A stretch of 64,000 bases of DNA from Carnegiea gigantea (lineage: Eukaryota > Streptophyta > Magnoliopsida > Caryophyllales > Cactaceae): positions 1 through 64,000 of the forward strand of contig JAKOGI010001989.1 of assembly GCA_029747015.1 (NCBI GenBank), written 5' to 3'. Of this stretch, positions 47,323 to 61,290 are shown one piece after another. Position numbers and translations under genes: made by a program. Every line of letters begins with the position of its first letter. The first letter of the stretch is position 1. The notes beneath the pieces were generated by a model. That model ran no database searches. It saw only the letters and a list, made by a program, of their open reading frames with translations, and was not told the origin of the DNA.

Positions 47323-49515
47323 CTCTTTCCCCCTTAAAAGAAATTCGTCCTTGAAATTCTAAACCTAAGTTCGGTCATTCCGAGAATGTATGCACGCAAC
47401 TATGATCAACACGGTAGGTTTCCAAAAGGTTTCATTTTACAATCCCTACTTCTTTTAAATCGAAAGAAAATGGCTTATGGTATGCAGTCTCCTCCTCACC
47501 AGTCCTCTTTAAGCATCTACTCACTCTATTTAGGCGCCGATGGCAAATTGCATTGAAGAGGGGCAATTGAGTTGGCATGGAAAGCGTATTAAGTTTGTTT
47601 TGAAAATGAACATAGATTTTTCGATAATCAAGACTCAGTTCCCATAACAATAAAAAATTCTATGCATATGCATCCATAAGTGGGCATCTAAAGGCATGAC
47701 AATCGGGACAATGCCATCTTAAGGTCATAAACTAGTAGTCTCATTCTAAAACATGAATTCAAGATACTTTTAGGATCACAACAGTCAACTTGGAGGCTCC
47801 TATAAGACATTAAATCAGCGAGGGAATCACTTAGGCATGCCGTAGCATTACATAACATTTATAAATGACAACGCACACGGGCTATACACATGTTCACAAC
47901 AGTGTCACACTTGAAATCAGGCATAACCCACAGAGTTAATCCATAATTCAGTGTATAAAGGGCATGTCACTGTGCTAATGCATGCGGTCATTCAAACTAT
48001 AATAGGAAGCAATAGGAGTTATGTAATGGAAGCAACATACCAAAATCATATCATGCAGTAAGTCATACATGCTAGACTAGGCGCCCAACTCAACTACATC
48101 CTATACAGGCTCAGAACAGGCATCAAGAATGCTCGTGCACTCAACAGTTCACCCATATTCAACAATTATATTGATAGATACTCCTATGGTCTCACGCAGC
48201 ACATGACGCCGTAGTAATTCTTTTAAGGCACGCAAACTCACGGGGATCTCGCATAGAAAGAACACCTAGACGTGTATATATGTATGTAATCCCCATTTGC
48301 ACGCTGTGGTCAACGGTTCGCCATAAAACTCATCCAAATTTAAGAGAGGTCGGTGACCAACGGCTATGATTATTGAGTATGGTCGACATTAATGGTCTTA
48401 CGAGACACGCACTTGTCCCTAAGCGATCCTAGGGGTCTTATCGTGCAGGTCGCTTACCTAAGTAGGGATTGTTTACTACGTACAATTCTAAAGTCTACTA
48501 GGTTCTTTCTCCCTTGCGCTTTCAAGGTATATTAAAGTTCGTTTGAGCTAAAACATTGTCACCCATTCACGAATAACAATCCGTATAATAGAATGCAAGT
48601 AATACACGGTTTAGGCAACAATGGCAAGGAAGGGGAATAGTAGGTACACTTAATGTTTAACGAGATCCTATCACTAGCATTTAGTTTTTCAAGCACGCAT
48701 GCGAAAATATCCCCTAATTTCACTCAGGCAATTCAAAACTCACAACAGCAAGGTGCCATTTAGTAGGATTATCAATCGTAGCAACTAATTTCCCATCATT
48801 CCTTTCTTAGCCCATTACGAAGGATTATATCGACGTACATATCTTAACACATATACATTTACAAGCAACATTTGATACACATAAGGGTGCGTATTTGTGA
48901 ATCTAGACTCCCTCATCATCACTAACGGATATCTAATCCTTCGGTGTACGATAAACTTGGCTCGACAGTCAAAACTGCATTAACATCTCAAAATCTTGAG
49001 TTTGAAAGGATGAAAAATAGCCTATCTATTTCAAATCTCTTGTTTTTAATAAAAGGATGGTTAACTGCTCCTAGCTCGCTCTCTACCAACCTTCGAGCAC
49101 GTCTGCTCACTCCATTATGGGGCCCGAGGAGCAAATCGTACTTCAAGGGCAAAGATGAGCTTAGAGTAAAGGCTTTTCCAGTCATTCGAATTCAAATCAC
49201 ACGTTCTTTAAACTTTTAATTAAAATCACTATGGCATATGAGCGAAACAACTTTCGATTGAGCTAACACTTAACTTGTCCACGAAAATACGAGCCACTCG
49301 GCCTACACCTTAGTGAATGGTTCTTTTATCCAACCAATCAGCTCACTTAAGCTGCACCTAACTAGGTAAATGTGCTAACATTCACATAAAACTCACATTT
49401 GCACACAAGGCAGGCATGTATCACGTCATCGTGAACACGTTCCTAGGAAACTATGTGAGATGCAAGGCCTAGGTCGCGGCCTATGATCGTAGGACCATGC
49501 TCTGATACCATCAAT
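47323..49515 (-). other. Non-coding internal domain B, copy 1
   Basis: About 2.2 kb, with a purine-rich border beside the LTR at 47322 and a primer site at the far end. The repeated end modules are at about 47460-47650 and 49010-49200. It lacks the roughly 390 bp segment that domain A has at 40096-40485. No gag or pol motif seen. Confidence 0.75.
49499..49510 (-). other. Primer binding site, initiator tRNA-Met
   Basis: GCTCTGATACCA, perfect 12-base match to the initiator-Met type, five bases from the LTR B2 edge. Confidence 0.9.
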
Positions 49516-51696
49516 TGAAACACCCCCAACCCCTACGGCATGGAGTGTTAGGTTTTCTTACTTCCTACCTAATTTCTGGGGCGAAACGGACAGAGTTTCC
49601 CCTTAAAAATGACCGTTTTCAGGCTAAAAGCCTTACAATAAATCCCTGTAAATCAACAGAAGCGTAAAGCATTTAAAAGAAGCTCAACGGCTACACGTCG
49701 GAGTTTATAACTGAATGAGCAACTCACTCGGAGTATACCGAACAGAATAGTTTATGAATACAAGAAAAGTAAAAGATACAACTCAACGGTTCACATAACC
49801 GGAGTACTGGGGTTTACCTCGCAAAAACTAGTTGATCTCAACTAAAAAGACAACTAGCAAATAAGATGGTTGCCACATATGGCCGTACAGATCGACTTTT
49901 ACACCGTATACACTACATGAACTAGAATACTTGTTTATAAATGTTTACAACTCTGGGAATACTTTACATGACTTCATTAAACACGTAAGTAGGCACACAT
50001 GACACCTTGCAAAGGAGAATAGATTCCATCTTGACATAGCTGACTCAACTTCTTCCTATCACGAAGAAAACCTAGGGAAAAAGGGGAAAGAGTAGTGGGA
50101 TAAGCAACTAGGCGCTCAGTGAGTGTCCCCCGACCGCCTTAAAACCAAAACTATTGTAGCCAATGATATCTTTAATAGTCACATATCACGTATTCATACT
50201 TTAGTATCATATTAGGCATTCATAAAACCCTTCTGGAAGGATCACTAAACATAAACTTCATTTTAACCACTCAAAGATATTTCTGGGTCCCTGAATAACT
50301 AAGTTCCTTTATTAACAAGCAGTTAAGCACATAAGCAAGCATCAAGGGCTACGCATAGGGATCTTTCTTTTTATAATATAACGTCTTAGCATTCCATTTA
50401 AACTATGCATGAAACCTCATTCATATGACGTGCACATAAGGTTATCTCTTTTCATAATCATACTTTTCTTAGCATTTCATTCATATGATATACATGAGGC
50501 ACACACAAATTTCAAGTCTCATTCGAATCTCATTCATAGGGTATGCATAAGGCTTTCTTTTTCATGATCGTATCTTACTTAGCATCTCATTCATAAGTTA
50601 TACTTGGAATATGCACATAACGCTTTATTTTCATTAGCATACTTTACTTAGATCTCATTCATATGATATGCACAGGAAGCTTTCTTTCTTTTTTCTGAAA
50701 ACACTTCATTTAGCCTCTTGAGGCTCATTAAAGTTCTTCTCTTAGCCTCTTGAGGCTCATATTCTTAAAAGAGATCTCTTTTATGTCGGTCGTATACTGA
50801 CCCTTATAAGCTTTTCACGTTTCATTCATCTGGCCTCTTAATGGCCCATAAAAGCTTTCTTTCTTAAATACTTGAAATGGCGTAATGCCAACTACTTTTC
50901 TTCAGTTATTGGAAAAATGCATCTGGCATAAGATCATTATAGGGTGCTGATTGGGGGAGATCTATTCTCAACCCCATAGTGAGACCTAACACTCACGCTT
51001 AAGCACTTACTCCCGGGACGACTACATATAATATATCGGGCCGTTACCCTTGTCAGGGTATTCTAGGGTTTCCTAGTACTAGGACTTATCAACTACGCTA
51101 ACGTCATTCATATCATATTGTCCGAAGCACATTATCTTAGCCAATTTAAAGCATATGGGCCATAACGGCTAATAATTTTGCTGCATCTCACAGCGAAATC
51201 GTTTATCATATAACTCACGCCTTTGTAAAACTCTTTAGGATTCCCCCGTCCAAGCGAGTTCACTCCCAAAACTGTATTCGTTTAGTAATAAGCCATCATG
51301 CACTAATAATTATGGCTACTATCATTTCAAAAAATGAAATCCCTCTTTTCCAAAACTCACCCTTATGCAAATGATCAAGCTTAATGAGATAGAAAGGGTA
51401 GGGGTGCACATGTACACATTCAAATATTTCATAATTCACTTAGCAACATGAGCCACACATGGCCTCACAACCCACACGATTGCGGTTAATTACAACCAGA
51501 CTCCCTCCTCACATAGCAACCGACCACAGGAAACCTCAAACCACCCATAGTTCTATCTCAAACCATCCGACTACTATCTCAGTTTTCAATTTAATAATCA
51601 TAATGAATTATCATGAAAACTTATAAAGAGCTGTGTGGTAGGGTTTATACGCTTACCTAGGCAAGCAGCACCATCCAGCGGTGCGTTACTGCAAGC

Positions 51697-51820
<124 letters not shown>

Positions 51821-51949
51821 ACCACATTTACGTCTATATTTATAAGGCCTTAACTTGAAATACCACTTAACGAACTGAAATAAACTCACAAGGCCTAAAA
51901 CTAGCCTACATTCGTAGCTTGCAAATAGGGGGTAACCATGTCAAGCTCA

Positions 51950-53070
51950 TATCATTCTCAAAGCGTGGCTAACCAGCATTCATCATTTTAAGACATTCTT
52001 AGGTTGTTTCGATAACGTCTTCAAGCATGGATCCACTAATTCAACATACAATAACTTAAGGGATGTTTAGGACGATTCGGATGCTACTTTCGAACATTAA
52101 TTAACTAACTTAGTAAGCATCAATTCAAGACATGGTTAGGTTGATTCAGGAGCAACTTTTAAATGTGACTTAGCTAGCTTAGCAAGTATCGATTCAAGCA
52201 TGACTTGACTAATTTAACATTTATCGATTTGAAGCACGTATAAGTCGTTTCGAAGCTTTCTTTTGGACATAATTGAACGAACTTATTAGGCAACGAATCA
52301 AAGTGTACTTAGGTTATTTTAAGGGTCACTTTCAACATGAACAAACTAACTTAGCGAGTGTCAACTTAAGGCTTATTTAGCTCGTTTCTAAGGTTAACTT
52401 TAACCAGGAGTTAGCCAATTCAGCATACATTAGCTTAGGGCATCGTGTAAAAACATTCTTCAATTATTTTTGGAGCTACTTTTAAACATGAACCGATCAA
52501 ATTAGCCTGTTTCTACCGTAGTTGCTCTTGGTTCGTTTCAAACATACATAAATTATTTCCAAAGCTACAAGCATGATTTAACTAAATAGGCAGGCATCGA
52601 TTCGAGGTGTTCATTTATTATTTCGAAGTCACTATTTAGGTATAAATTAACCAACTAAACAAGCATCGAATCGAAGTGTTCATATATCATTTCAAAGCTA
52701 TAATTCAGGCATAAATTAACAAATGAAGCAAGCATCGAATGAAAATGTCTTTATAATATTTCGAAGCTACTAATGTGGCATGGATTAACTAATTAAGCAA
52801 GCATTGAATCAAGGTATTCATATATCATTTTGAAGCCACTAATGAGGCATGGATAAACTAGTTAAGCAAGCATCGAATCAGGGTATCCGTATATCATTTC
52901 GAAGCTACTAATAAGCATGTATTAACTAAACTAGCATATACCGATTTTTAATTAACTAAAATCAACATATATCGATTCAAGGCCACTTTCGAGTATTAAT
53001 CAACTAAACTAACATTTAACGATTCGAAGTCATTTTCAGGCATAAACTAACTAAACTTAACATACATTGC
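51950..53070 (-). repeat. Expanded 69-bp minisatellite in LTR B2
   Basis: Roughly sixteen diverged units of about 69 bp, each with a TTAACTAA..AAGCATCGAATC core and a TCATTTCGAAGC block. The last units are shared with 46206-46330. Confidence 0.8.
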
Positions 53071-54021
53071 AAATTAAAGGTTAAAACAATTTCGAAACTA
53101 CTAATACTTAGTAGGCGAGAAACACCCACCTGGACTCCAAGCTGGAGGACCCGATTCCTAGGCTAATTGGGAACATTTGAAGCTGAATTCGCATCCTAAG
53201 CATGTGTGGTAATGGAGTTGGTCACTATGATAGCCAAACCCTACCCTGACCCTGCTGCCTCTTCCCTTGCTGTTCTTGCATTCCAGGATTCGAGATTGTG
53301 GCTGTCGTGCAAACCAGCGGTTGTCGGTGTGGCCCCGCCGCCACGGTGCTCAGCTGGCCCCCTTCTCCCTCTCTCTTTCGTTCATTCTCTCTCCGTCTCT
53401 TTGCGTGTCGCGGAGGTCCGGCTGGCGCCTGTCTCGCTGGTGCGCTGTCGTTGACCTCTGCCCCTGCTCGCCGCCCGGCGGCCCTCCCCTCGCTCTCTCT
53501 TCCTCTCTGTCCCCTGGTGTGGGTCGCGGGGCTGGGGCTTGAGAACCCCCCTGTCGCGTGCGTGTGCTTCCCCATGAAAGAGTAGGGGCTTTGCCCCCTT
53601 TTTGAATTCTTTTCCCTTTTTTTTGTGTGTATTACTTGCCCAATCAATTGGCATCGCTAGTCTAATTTCTAATCTCGTACCTCATATCCTAAACTGAATT
53701 GATGATGCAGCCTTTCATCGATTATTCGACCCCAAATGCATCGAGGCTCGATTTAATAAACCTCGAAACTGCTTCTAAGGTAAATAACCTAACCGTATTT
53801 TGGAAACGACTAAATTAAACTATCGATATAATTTAAGGGCACAATTAGCACGAATCAACTTTAAAATCAATAATGGCGTTAATAGTTCTTTTTATTAAAA
53901 TTATCGCTCACATAAGCATATCGATACTAATTTAACTCATATGGTTAATAAAAATACGAATTTTGTAACGTAGAAGGTAAGGCAGCCAACTTAACGTAAA
54001 ATAAAGGACGCGGATCTTACA

Positions 54022-56209
54022 CCCTTCCCCCCTTGAAAGAATTTCATCCTCGAAATTCTAAACCTAAGTTCGGTCATTCCGAAAATGTATGCATACAACT
54101 ATGATCAACACGGTAGGTTTGGAAAAGGTTTCATTTTGCAATCAGTACTTCTTTTAAATCGAAACAAAATGCCTTATGGTATCCAGGCTCCTCCTCACCG
54201 GTCTTCTTCAAGCGTCTACTCATTTCATTTAGGCGCCGAGGGCAAATCGCATTGAAGAGGGGTGATTAAGTTGGCATGGAAACCATATTGAGTTTGTTTT
54301 GAAAATGAACATAGATTTTTCGATAATCTAGACTCAGTTCGCATGGCAAGTAATAATTCTATGCATATGCATCTGTAAGTGGGCATCTAAAGGTATGACA
54401 ATCGGGACAGTGTCATCTTAAGGTCATACACTAATAGTCTCATTCTAAAACATGAATTCAAGACACTTTTCAGATCACAGCCGTTAACTTGGCTCTTATA
54501 ACACATTAAAGCAGCAAGGGAATCACATAGGCATCCCGCAGCATCACATAACATTTATAGACGACAACGCACATGAGCTTTGCACATGTTCACAACAATG
54601 TCACACTTGAAATCAGGCATAACCCATAGAGTTAATCCATAATTCAGTGTATAAAGGGCATGTCACTGTGCTAATGGATGCGGTCATTCAAACCTATAAT
54701 AGGAAGCAATAGGAGTTATGTAATGTAAGCAACATGCCAAAATCATATCACGCAGTAAGTCATACATGCTAGACTGGGCTCCCAACTCAACTGTATCCTA
54801 TACAGGCTCAAAACAGGCATCAAGAAAGCTCGTGTACTCAACAGTTCACCCACATTCAACAATTCTATCTATAGATACTCCTATGGTCTCACGCAGCACA
54901 TGATGCCGTAGTAATTCTTTTAAGGCATGCAGACTCATGGGGATCCCACATAGAAAGAACACCTAGATGTGTATATATGCGTGTAATCCCCATTTGCGCC
55001 CTGTGGTCAACGGTTCGCCACAAACTCATCCAAAGTTAAGAGAGGTCGGTGGCCAACGACTATGATTGTTGAGTGTGGTCGACATTAATGGTCTTACAAG
55101 ACACGCACTTGTCCCTAAGCGATCCTAGGGGTCTTGTCGTGCAGGTCGCTTATGTAAGTAGGGATTATTTACTACGTACAATTCTAAAGTCTACTAGGTT
55201 CTTTCTCCCTTGCGCTTTCAAGGTATATTAAGGTTCATTTGAGCCAAAACATCGCCACCCATTCACGAATAACAATCCGTATAATGAATGCAAGTAATAC
55301 ACGGTTTAGGTAACAATGGCAAGAAAGGGGAATAGTAGGTACACTTAATGTTTAACGAGATCCTACCATTAGCATTTAGTTTTTCAAGCATGCATGCGAA
55401 AATATCCCCTAATTTCACTCAGACAATTCAAAATTCACAACAGGAAGGTACCATTTAGTAGGATTATCAATCGTAGCAACTAATTTCCCATCATTCCTTT
55501 GCTAGCCCATTACGAAGGATTATATCGATGTACACATCTTAACACCTATACATTTACAAGCAACATTTGATACACATAAGGGTGCGTATTTGTGAATCTA
55601 GACTCCCTCATCATCACTAACAGACATCTAATCCTTCGGTGTAAGATAAACTTGGCTCGACAGTTAAAACGGCATTAACATTTCAAAATCTTGAGTTTCA
55701 AACGATGAAAAATAGCTTATCTATTTTGAACCTCTTGTTTTTAATAAAAGGATGGTTAACTACTTCTAACTCTCTCTCTACCAACCTTCGAGGACGTCTG
55801 CTCACTCCATTATGGGGCTCGAGGAGCAAATCGTACTTCAAGGGCAAAGATGAGCTTAGAGTTAAGGCTTTTCTAGTTATTCGAATTCAAATCACATGTT
55901 CGTTAAACTTTCGATTAAAATCGCTATGGCATATAAGCGAAACAACTTTCGATTGAGCTAACACTTAAATTGTCCACGAAAACACGAGCCACTCAGCCTA
56001 CACCTTAGTGAATGGTTCTTTCATCCAACCAATCAGCTCACTCAAGCCACACCTAACTAGGTAAACACGCTAACATTCACAGAAAACTCACATTTGCACA
56101 TAAGGCAGGCATATATCATGTCATCGTGAACGCATTTCTAGGCAATTATATGAGATGTAAGACTTAGGTCGTGACCTATGGTCACAGGACCATGCTCTGA
56201 TACCATCAA
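54022..56209 (-). other. Non-coding internal domain B, copy 2
   Basis: About 2.2 kb and closely similar to 47323-49515 along its whole length, with the purine border (CCTTCCCCCCTTGAAAG on the plus strand), end modules at about 54180-54350 and 55720-55890, and a primer site. A 83-codon open frame at 55705-55956 overlaps the end module and is likely chance. Confidence 0.78.
56194..56205 (-). other. Primer binding site, initiator tRNA-Met
   Basis: GCTCTGATACCA, perfect 12-base match, four bases from the edge of LTR B3. Confidence 0.9.
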
Positions 56210-56581
56210 TAGAAACACCCCCAACCCTTACGGCCTGGAGCATTATGTTTTCTTACTTCCTACCTAATTTCTGGTGCGAAACGAGCAAAGTTTTCCCTAA
56301 AAAGTGACCGTTTCCGGGCTAAAAGCCTTACAATAAATCCCTGTAAATCAATGGAAGTGTAAAACATTTAAAAGAAGCTCAACGACTACATGTCGGAGTT
56401 CATAACTCAACGAGCAACTCATTCGGAGTGCATCAAACATAATAGTTTATGAATACGGGAAAAGTAAAAGACACAACTCAACGGTTCACATAACCAGAGT
56501 ACAGGGGTTTACATCCCAAAAACTAGCTGATCTCAACTAAAAAGACAACCGGCTAATAAGATGGTTAGCACATATGGCTGT
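56210..56581 (-). repeat. LTR B3 fragment, interrupted
   Basis: Matches the first 370 bp of LTR B2 (from TAGAAACACCCCCAACCC). It ends at CACATATGGCTG, where LTR C1 begins with its own terminal TGTAACACC. The rest of LTR B3 should lie right of the window if this is a nested insertion. Confidence 0.8.
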
Positions 56582-59455
56582 TGTAACACCCCCAACCTCT
56601 AGGGTCAGAAGCGTTACATTTTCTTACGTCTCACTTAATTTCCTGGAACAAAATGGACAGAATTTCCCCTAAAAACTGGCCGTTTCCAGGCTATAAGCTT
56701 TACAATAAATTCCTGCAATTAAACGGAAGCGTAAAATATTTAAAAGGAGCTCAACGGCCACACGCCAGAGTTCATAACTCAACGAGCCACTCGCTCGGAG
56801 TGCACCAACCAGATTAATTCATGAATAAAGAAGAAATGGAAGATACAACTCAACGGTTCACACAACCGGAGTATTGGGGTTTACATCCCAAAACATAACT
56901 AACTTTAACCAAAATACATCTAACTAACTAGATGGTTGGCTCATAAGGCCGTACAGAGCAACTCATAAACAATATGCATTACATGAACTTAGAATACCTG
57001 TTTACAAACATTTCAAACTGAGAATACATAACATGACTTCATTAAACACGTAAAATCTCCTCAAATGAGCACAAACGACACCTTGCAAGCATAACCAGAT
57101 TCCATCTTGACATAGCTGATTCAACTTTTTCCTGTTATAAAGAAAACCTGGGGAAAAGAGGAAAGAGTAGTGGGATGAGCAACCACACGCTCAGTGAGTG
57201 TCCCCCAACCCCCTTAAAACCAAAACCGTTGCAGGCAGTAATATCTGTAATAGTCACATATCACGTATTCATACTTTACTATCATAATAGGCATTCATAA
57301 AACCCTTATGGAAGGATCGCTGAACATAAACTTCATCTTAACCACTCAAACATATTTCTAGGTCCCTCAATGACTAAGTTCCTTTAATAACAAGCAGTTA
57401 AGCACATAAGCAAGCATCGAGGGTTAAGCATAGGGATCTCTCTTTTTATAAGATAACTTCTTAGCATTCCATTTAAACTACACATGAACTATCATTCATA
57501 TGATGTGCACATAAGGTTATCTCTTTTCATAATCACACTTTTCTTGGCATTTCATTCATACAATATACATAAGGCACACATAAACACGTATCAAGCATTT
57601 ATATATTATTAATCATCATATTAAGCTACATGACACCCTCGTAGGCTATTCACATATCAACGTTCATTCTTTTGGGGAAAGATGCCTTCGTTCATGGAAC
57701 TTTTAACGTGCTATAACTTTCTTTCTCAATTCATGCACTTTGAATCAGACAGGTTTGATATGGATAAGGATGAGGCCACATGATATTAGAATCTACATTC
57801 AACCATGCCTAAGAATCATTCCGTAAAGCATCCATTGAAAACTTTCTTTCTTTCATTGAAAACTTTCTTTCATTGAAAACATTTTCTCGACCTCTTGAGG
57901 CTCTTGATCTTTTAAAACAGATTTCATTTCGTATTGGTCGTACAACGACCCTTATAAGCTCTTCATAGTTAATTCCATATGGCCTCTTTGGGCCCATAAA
58001 AACTTTCTTGCATTCGAAACATATAAAATGGCCAAGCGCCAATTGTTTTTCTTAACTTAGTACGAAAATACTTCTGGCATAAGATCATTATAGGTGCTGA
58101 TTGGATGAGATCTATTCTCAACCCCATAGTGAGACCTAACACTCACACTTAAGCTCTCACTCCCGGGATGGCTGCATATAACATATCGGACCATTACATT
58201 AACCCTGGTTAGGGCCTCTAGGGTTTCCGGACCTTCCCCTAGGTTGACATCGTTCATTTCATATTGTTCGAACCACATTATCTTAGCCACTTTAAAGCGT
58301 ATGGGCCATAACGGCTAATAATTTTGTTGTGTCTTTTGGTAAAGTCGTTTAACATGTAACTCACACCATTTCTAAAACGTTTTAGGGATTCCTCCCAAAC
58401 ATTGTTTGAGTAGCTAAAGTAGGCCATTGCTCGCTACTAGACATGGCTATTATTCATTTAAAACACGTGAAAAGTCCTTTGCCAAATCATCACCTTTACA
58501 CACACATGTTATATCTTAAACATACAAGGGAAAGGGGATACACATATCACATTTAAACACTTCGTAATCATTTCAACACAATGAGCCATGCATGGCCTCG
58601 CAATCCACACGATTGTGGTCAATTCCCAACCCGAACTCTCTTCTCATATGACCGTACCGCAAGGATCTCGAACCACTCATAGTTCTTCCTCAAACCATCC
58701 AATTACCATCTCGGTTTTATATTTTACTAATCCTATCATATTCCCAAACTAGCTTAAACGGAGATAGGGTTTAGGTACTCACCTGGTAAGCATCACCACT
58801 CAGGGGTGGGTTATAGCAAGCATACGAACGCATACGCATCATTATATTCACATATAAACCATAACGTCTCATTTAACAATTAGCAGGTCATTACGGGGTA
58901 GCTAAGCATACAAGCATACGAACACACACGTACCATCATATTCATGTATAAACCATAGCACTTTATCCAGCAAGCCAAACATGATTGGGTTTAAACATTT
59001 ATTATTTATGTCGCAAGTACTAGGCCACTATGGAATAGTTAAGCATGCAACAATCTTAGATTGACTAAACATTTTATATACATTAATCTCAACATGTACG
59101 ATGCACTTCAAAGCTCATATATAATCATGGAACGACTACACATGTATAAACGTTGGTTTTAAACATACGATGCCCTTTGAAGTTTACACTCATACATGAA
59201 TTAACTAAATAGTTTCGAATCAGGGCTAAACATACATACTTTACACGCATGCTTTACTTTGAATTAAAACCTCCAGCTTGAATTAATTAACTGATTCGAT
59301 TCGACGCTAAACATGCATAATTCACTTCGAATTAACATTCAGGCATAATTTACCTAACTTGATTCGAATCGAAGCTAAACATATATACATCACTTCGAAA
59401 TAATATTTCAGGCGTAATCTACGTCACTTAATTCAAATTGAAGCTAAACATATAT
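56582..59455 (-). repeat. LTR C1, lacking its right end
   Basis: Starts TGTAACACCCCCAACCTC and is closely similar to 61291-64000. It ends in 68-69 bp minisatellite units (matching sites at 59303, 59371 and 59440) with no GTTACA end and no polypurine border. Confidence 0.8.
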
Positions 59456-59749
59456 AAGTTGATGACTTTGATGGCGGGAAGGTTTTTCCTAGGGTCACTA
59501 CTTGGAGCTGACTGCCTCTTAAGTCATAGATTCGTACGAGCGAATGGCTATGCTCCTAAGGTCATCTCATCATACTTCAGATACTAGCGCATGCATTTAC
59601 TTAGCTAAAACATGGTATCATAGAAGTCTCGGAATGCAAACAATGGGTCAGTGGTCATATTATGCTATGAATTACAAAACGTATGTTATCTGGATGACCA
59701 AGTCGTATAATAACCAATTTAAGTCAAGCAAACACCAAGTAGTGTAACA
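59456..59749. other. Filler between LTR C1 and internal domain C
   Basis: About 294 bp that I cannot match to any other LTR or internal domain here. It contains a 67-codon open frame without a recognised domain. It may be inserted host DNA or a part of domain C not shared with A and B. Confidence 0.45.
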
Positions 59750-61290
59750 ACTTATTTACAATCACATAACTAGTCATAACTTAATTCCTATAGTGTATTA
59801 ATGTTCGCGCATAATAGACGTGAGTGTCCACATATAGGATGACATGACCCTATATGCTCTATGATGCTACTTTCTTACACTTGAGATACATATGTCTATG
59901 AACGTGGTGCATGTAAACGCAGCTCTGTTGTCATTTAGTCATGCATTATATATATTGAGTTCGACTACTCCAACTATAACACGAGAGAATAGTATTGATG
60001 GGCTGTAAATGATGATCCAAGAGTCATACTGTGAAACTAACTACATAAATCAAATCATTCTAACTAATACAGTCACATATTCAATCGAATTCAAGCCAAG
60101 CAATTACAAAATCTCACTTTGTCAGTATTTGATCACAAACATATCGATAGCCTTATGGGTACGCGTTAAGATTTTATGAGGTACATCTATCCTACAGGTA
60201 ATCATAGGAGTCCTACTGCTTATGTCACTCACCTTGGTAGGGATTGTTTACTACGTATTATTCCAAAGTCTACCAGGTTCTTTCTCCCTTATGCTTTCTA
60301 GGTATATCAGGGTTCGTTCGGGCCAAAACATTGTCACCCCATTCACGAATGATAATCCATATAATAAAGAAAAAGAACAAGTAATGCATGGTTTAGAGAA
60401 TAATGGCAAAGAAGGGGAACAGTAGGCACACTATGCAATGGTTCACAAGGTCCTACCATTAGTACATAGTCTTCAAGCATGCATATAAAAGTAACCCCTA
60501 ATATACTTAGGGAATTCGGAATTCAAAAGAAAAGATAGAAGATATCATTTAGTAGGATTACCAATTATAGCAACCGATCTCGACACGTATAGTACAATGG
60601 CATGTACTTGGAAACCTAAGCTCGTTCATCATAGCTAAAGAGTGTAAAGTAAATCTTGACTCGACAATGAAAAGATGTTAACATTTCGAAACTTCGGATT
60701 TCAAAGGTGAAAATAGCCGATCTGTTTTGAACTTCTTCTCTACCATCCTTTGAGTACGTCTGCTCACTCCATTATGGGGTTCGAGGAGCAAATCGTACTT
60801 TAGGGGCAAAGACGAGCTTAGAAAAGAATTTTCAATCGCTTGAGTCTAATTGACGTGCTTTAACTATCGATTGCCTCATCAGAGTGCACGAAGAAAACAC
60901 TTATCATTCAAAACATCACTTAGCTCACACGATACAAGTGAATTGGACTCACTTCCTAACACACGACTACATACATCCGATTGGCTCTACCGAATCATCT
61001 GAAAGTCATTCAATGAAGTCAGTTAGCACGTTAGGAACATATCGCACTAATGAAGTACTCACTACGTCACTTGAAGGTGTGGGGAAAGCTATTTGACTCC
61101 TATACTAACACACAACTTGTCACTTTTACTCAATCGACCTACTCGAGCTTCACATAAGTCAAAGATGGCCATACTATAAAGCACACTTGCACACGAAGCA
61201 GGCATATGTCACATAACCACAAAGTGTTCCTAGGCGACTATATGAAATGCAAGACTATGGTCGCAGGACCTTTGCTCTGATACCATCAAT
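59750..61290 (-). other. Non-coding internal domain C, partial
   Basis: Matches domain A from about 40090 onward (CTAGTCA, GACGTGAGTGTC), with a loss of about 250 bp near 60150. It ends with the end module at about 60720-60850 and the primer site. No gag or pol motif. Confidence 0.72.
61274..61285 (-). other. Primer binding site, initiator tRNA-Met
   Basis: GCTCTGATACCA, perfect 12-base match, five bases from LTR C2. Confidence 0.9.

Noticed and set aside
47323..49515. Degenerate gag-pol hidden in the internal domains
   Set aside because: I looked for zinc knuckle, protease, reverse transcriptase, RNase H and integrase motifs in all frames of the internal domains and found none. A profile search would be decisive.
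59544..59747. A 67-codon open frame in the filler between LTR C1 and domain C
   Set aside because: Short, no recognised motif, and no second copy for comparison.
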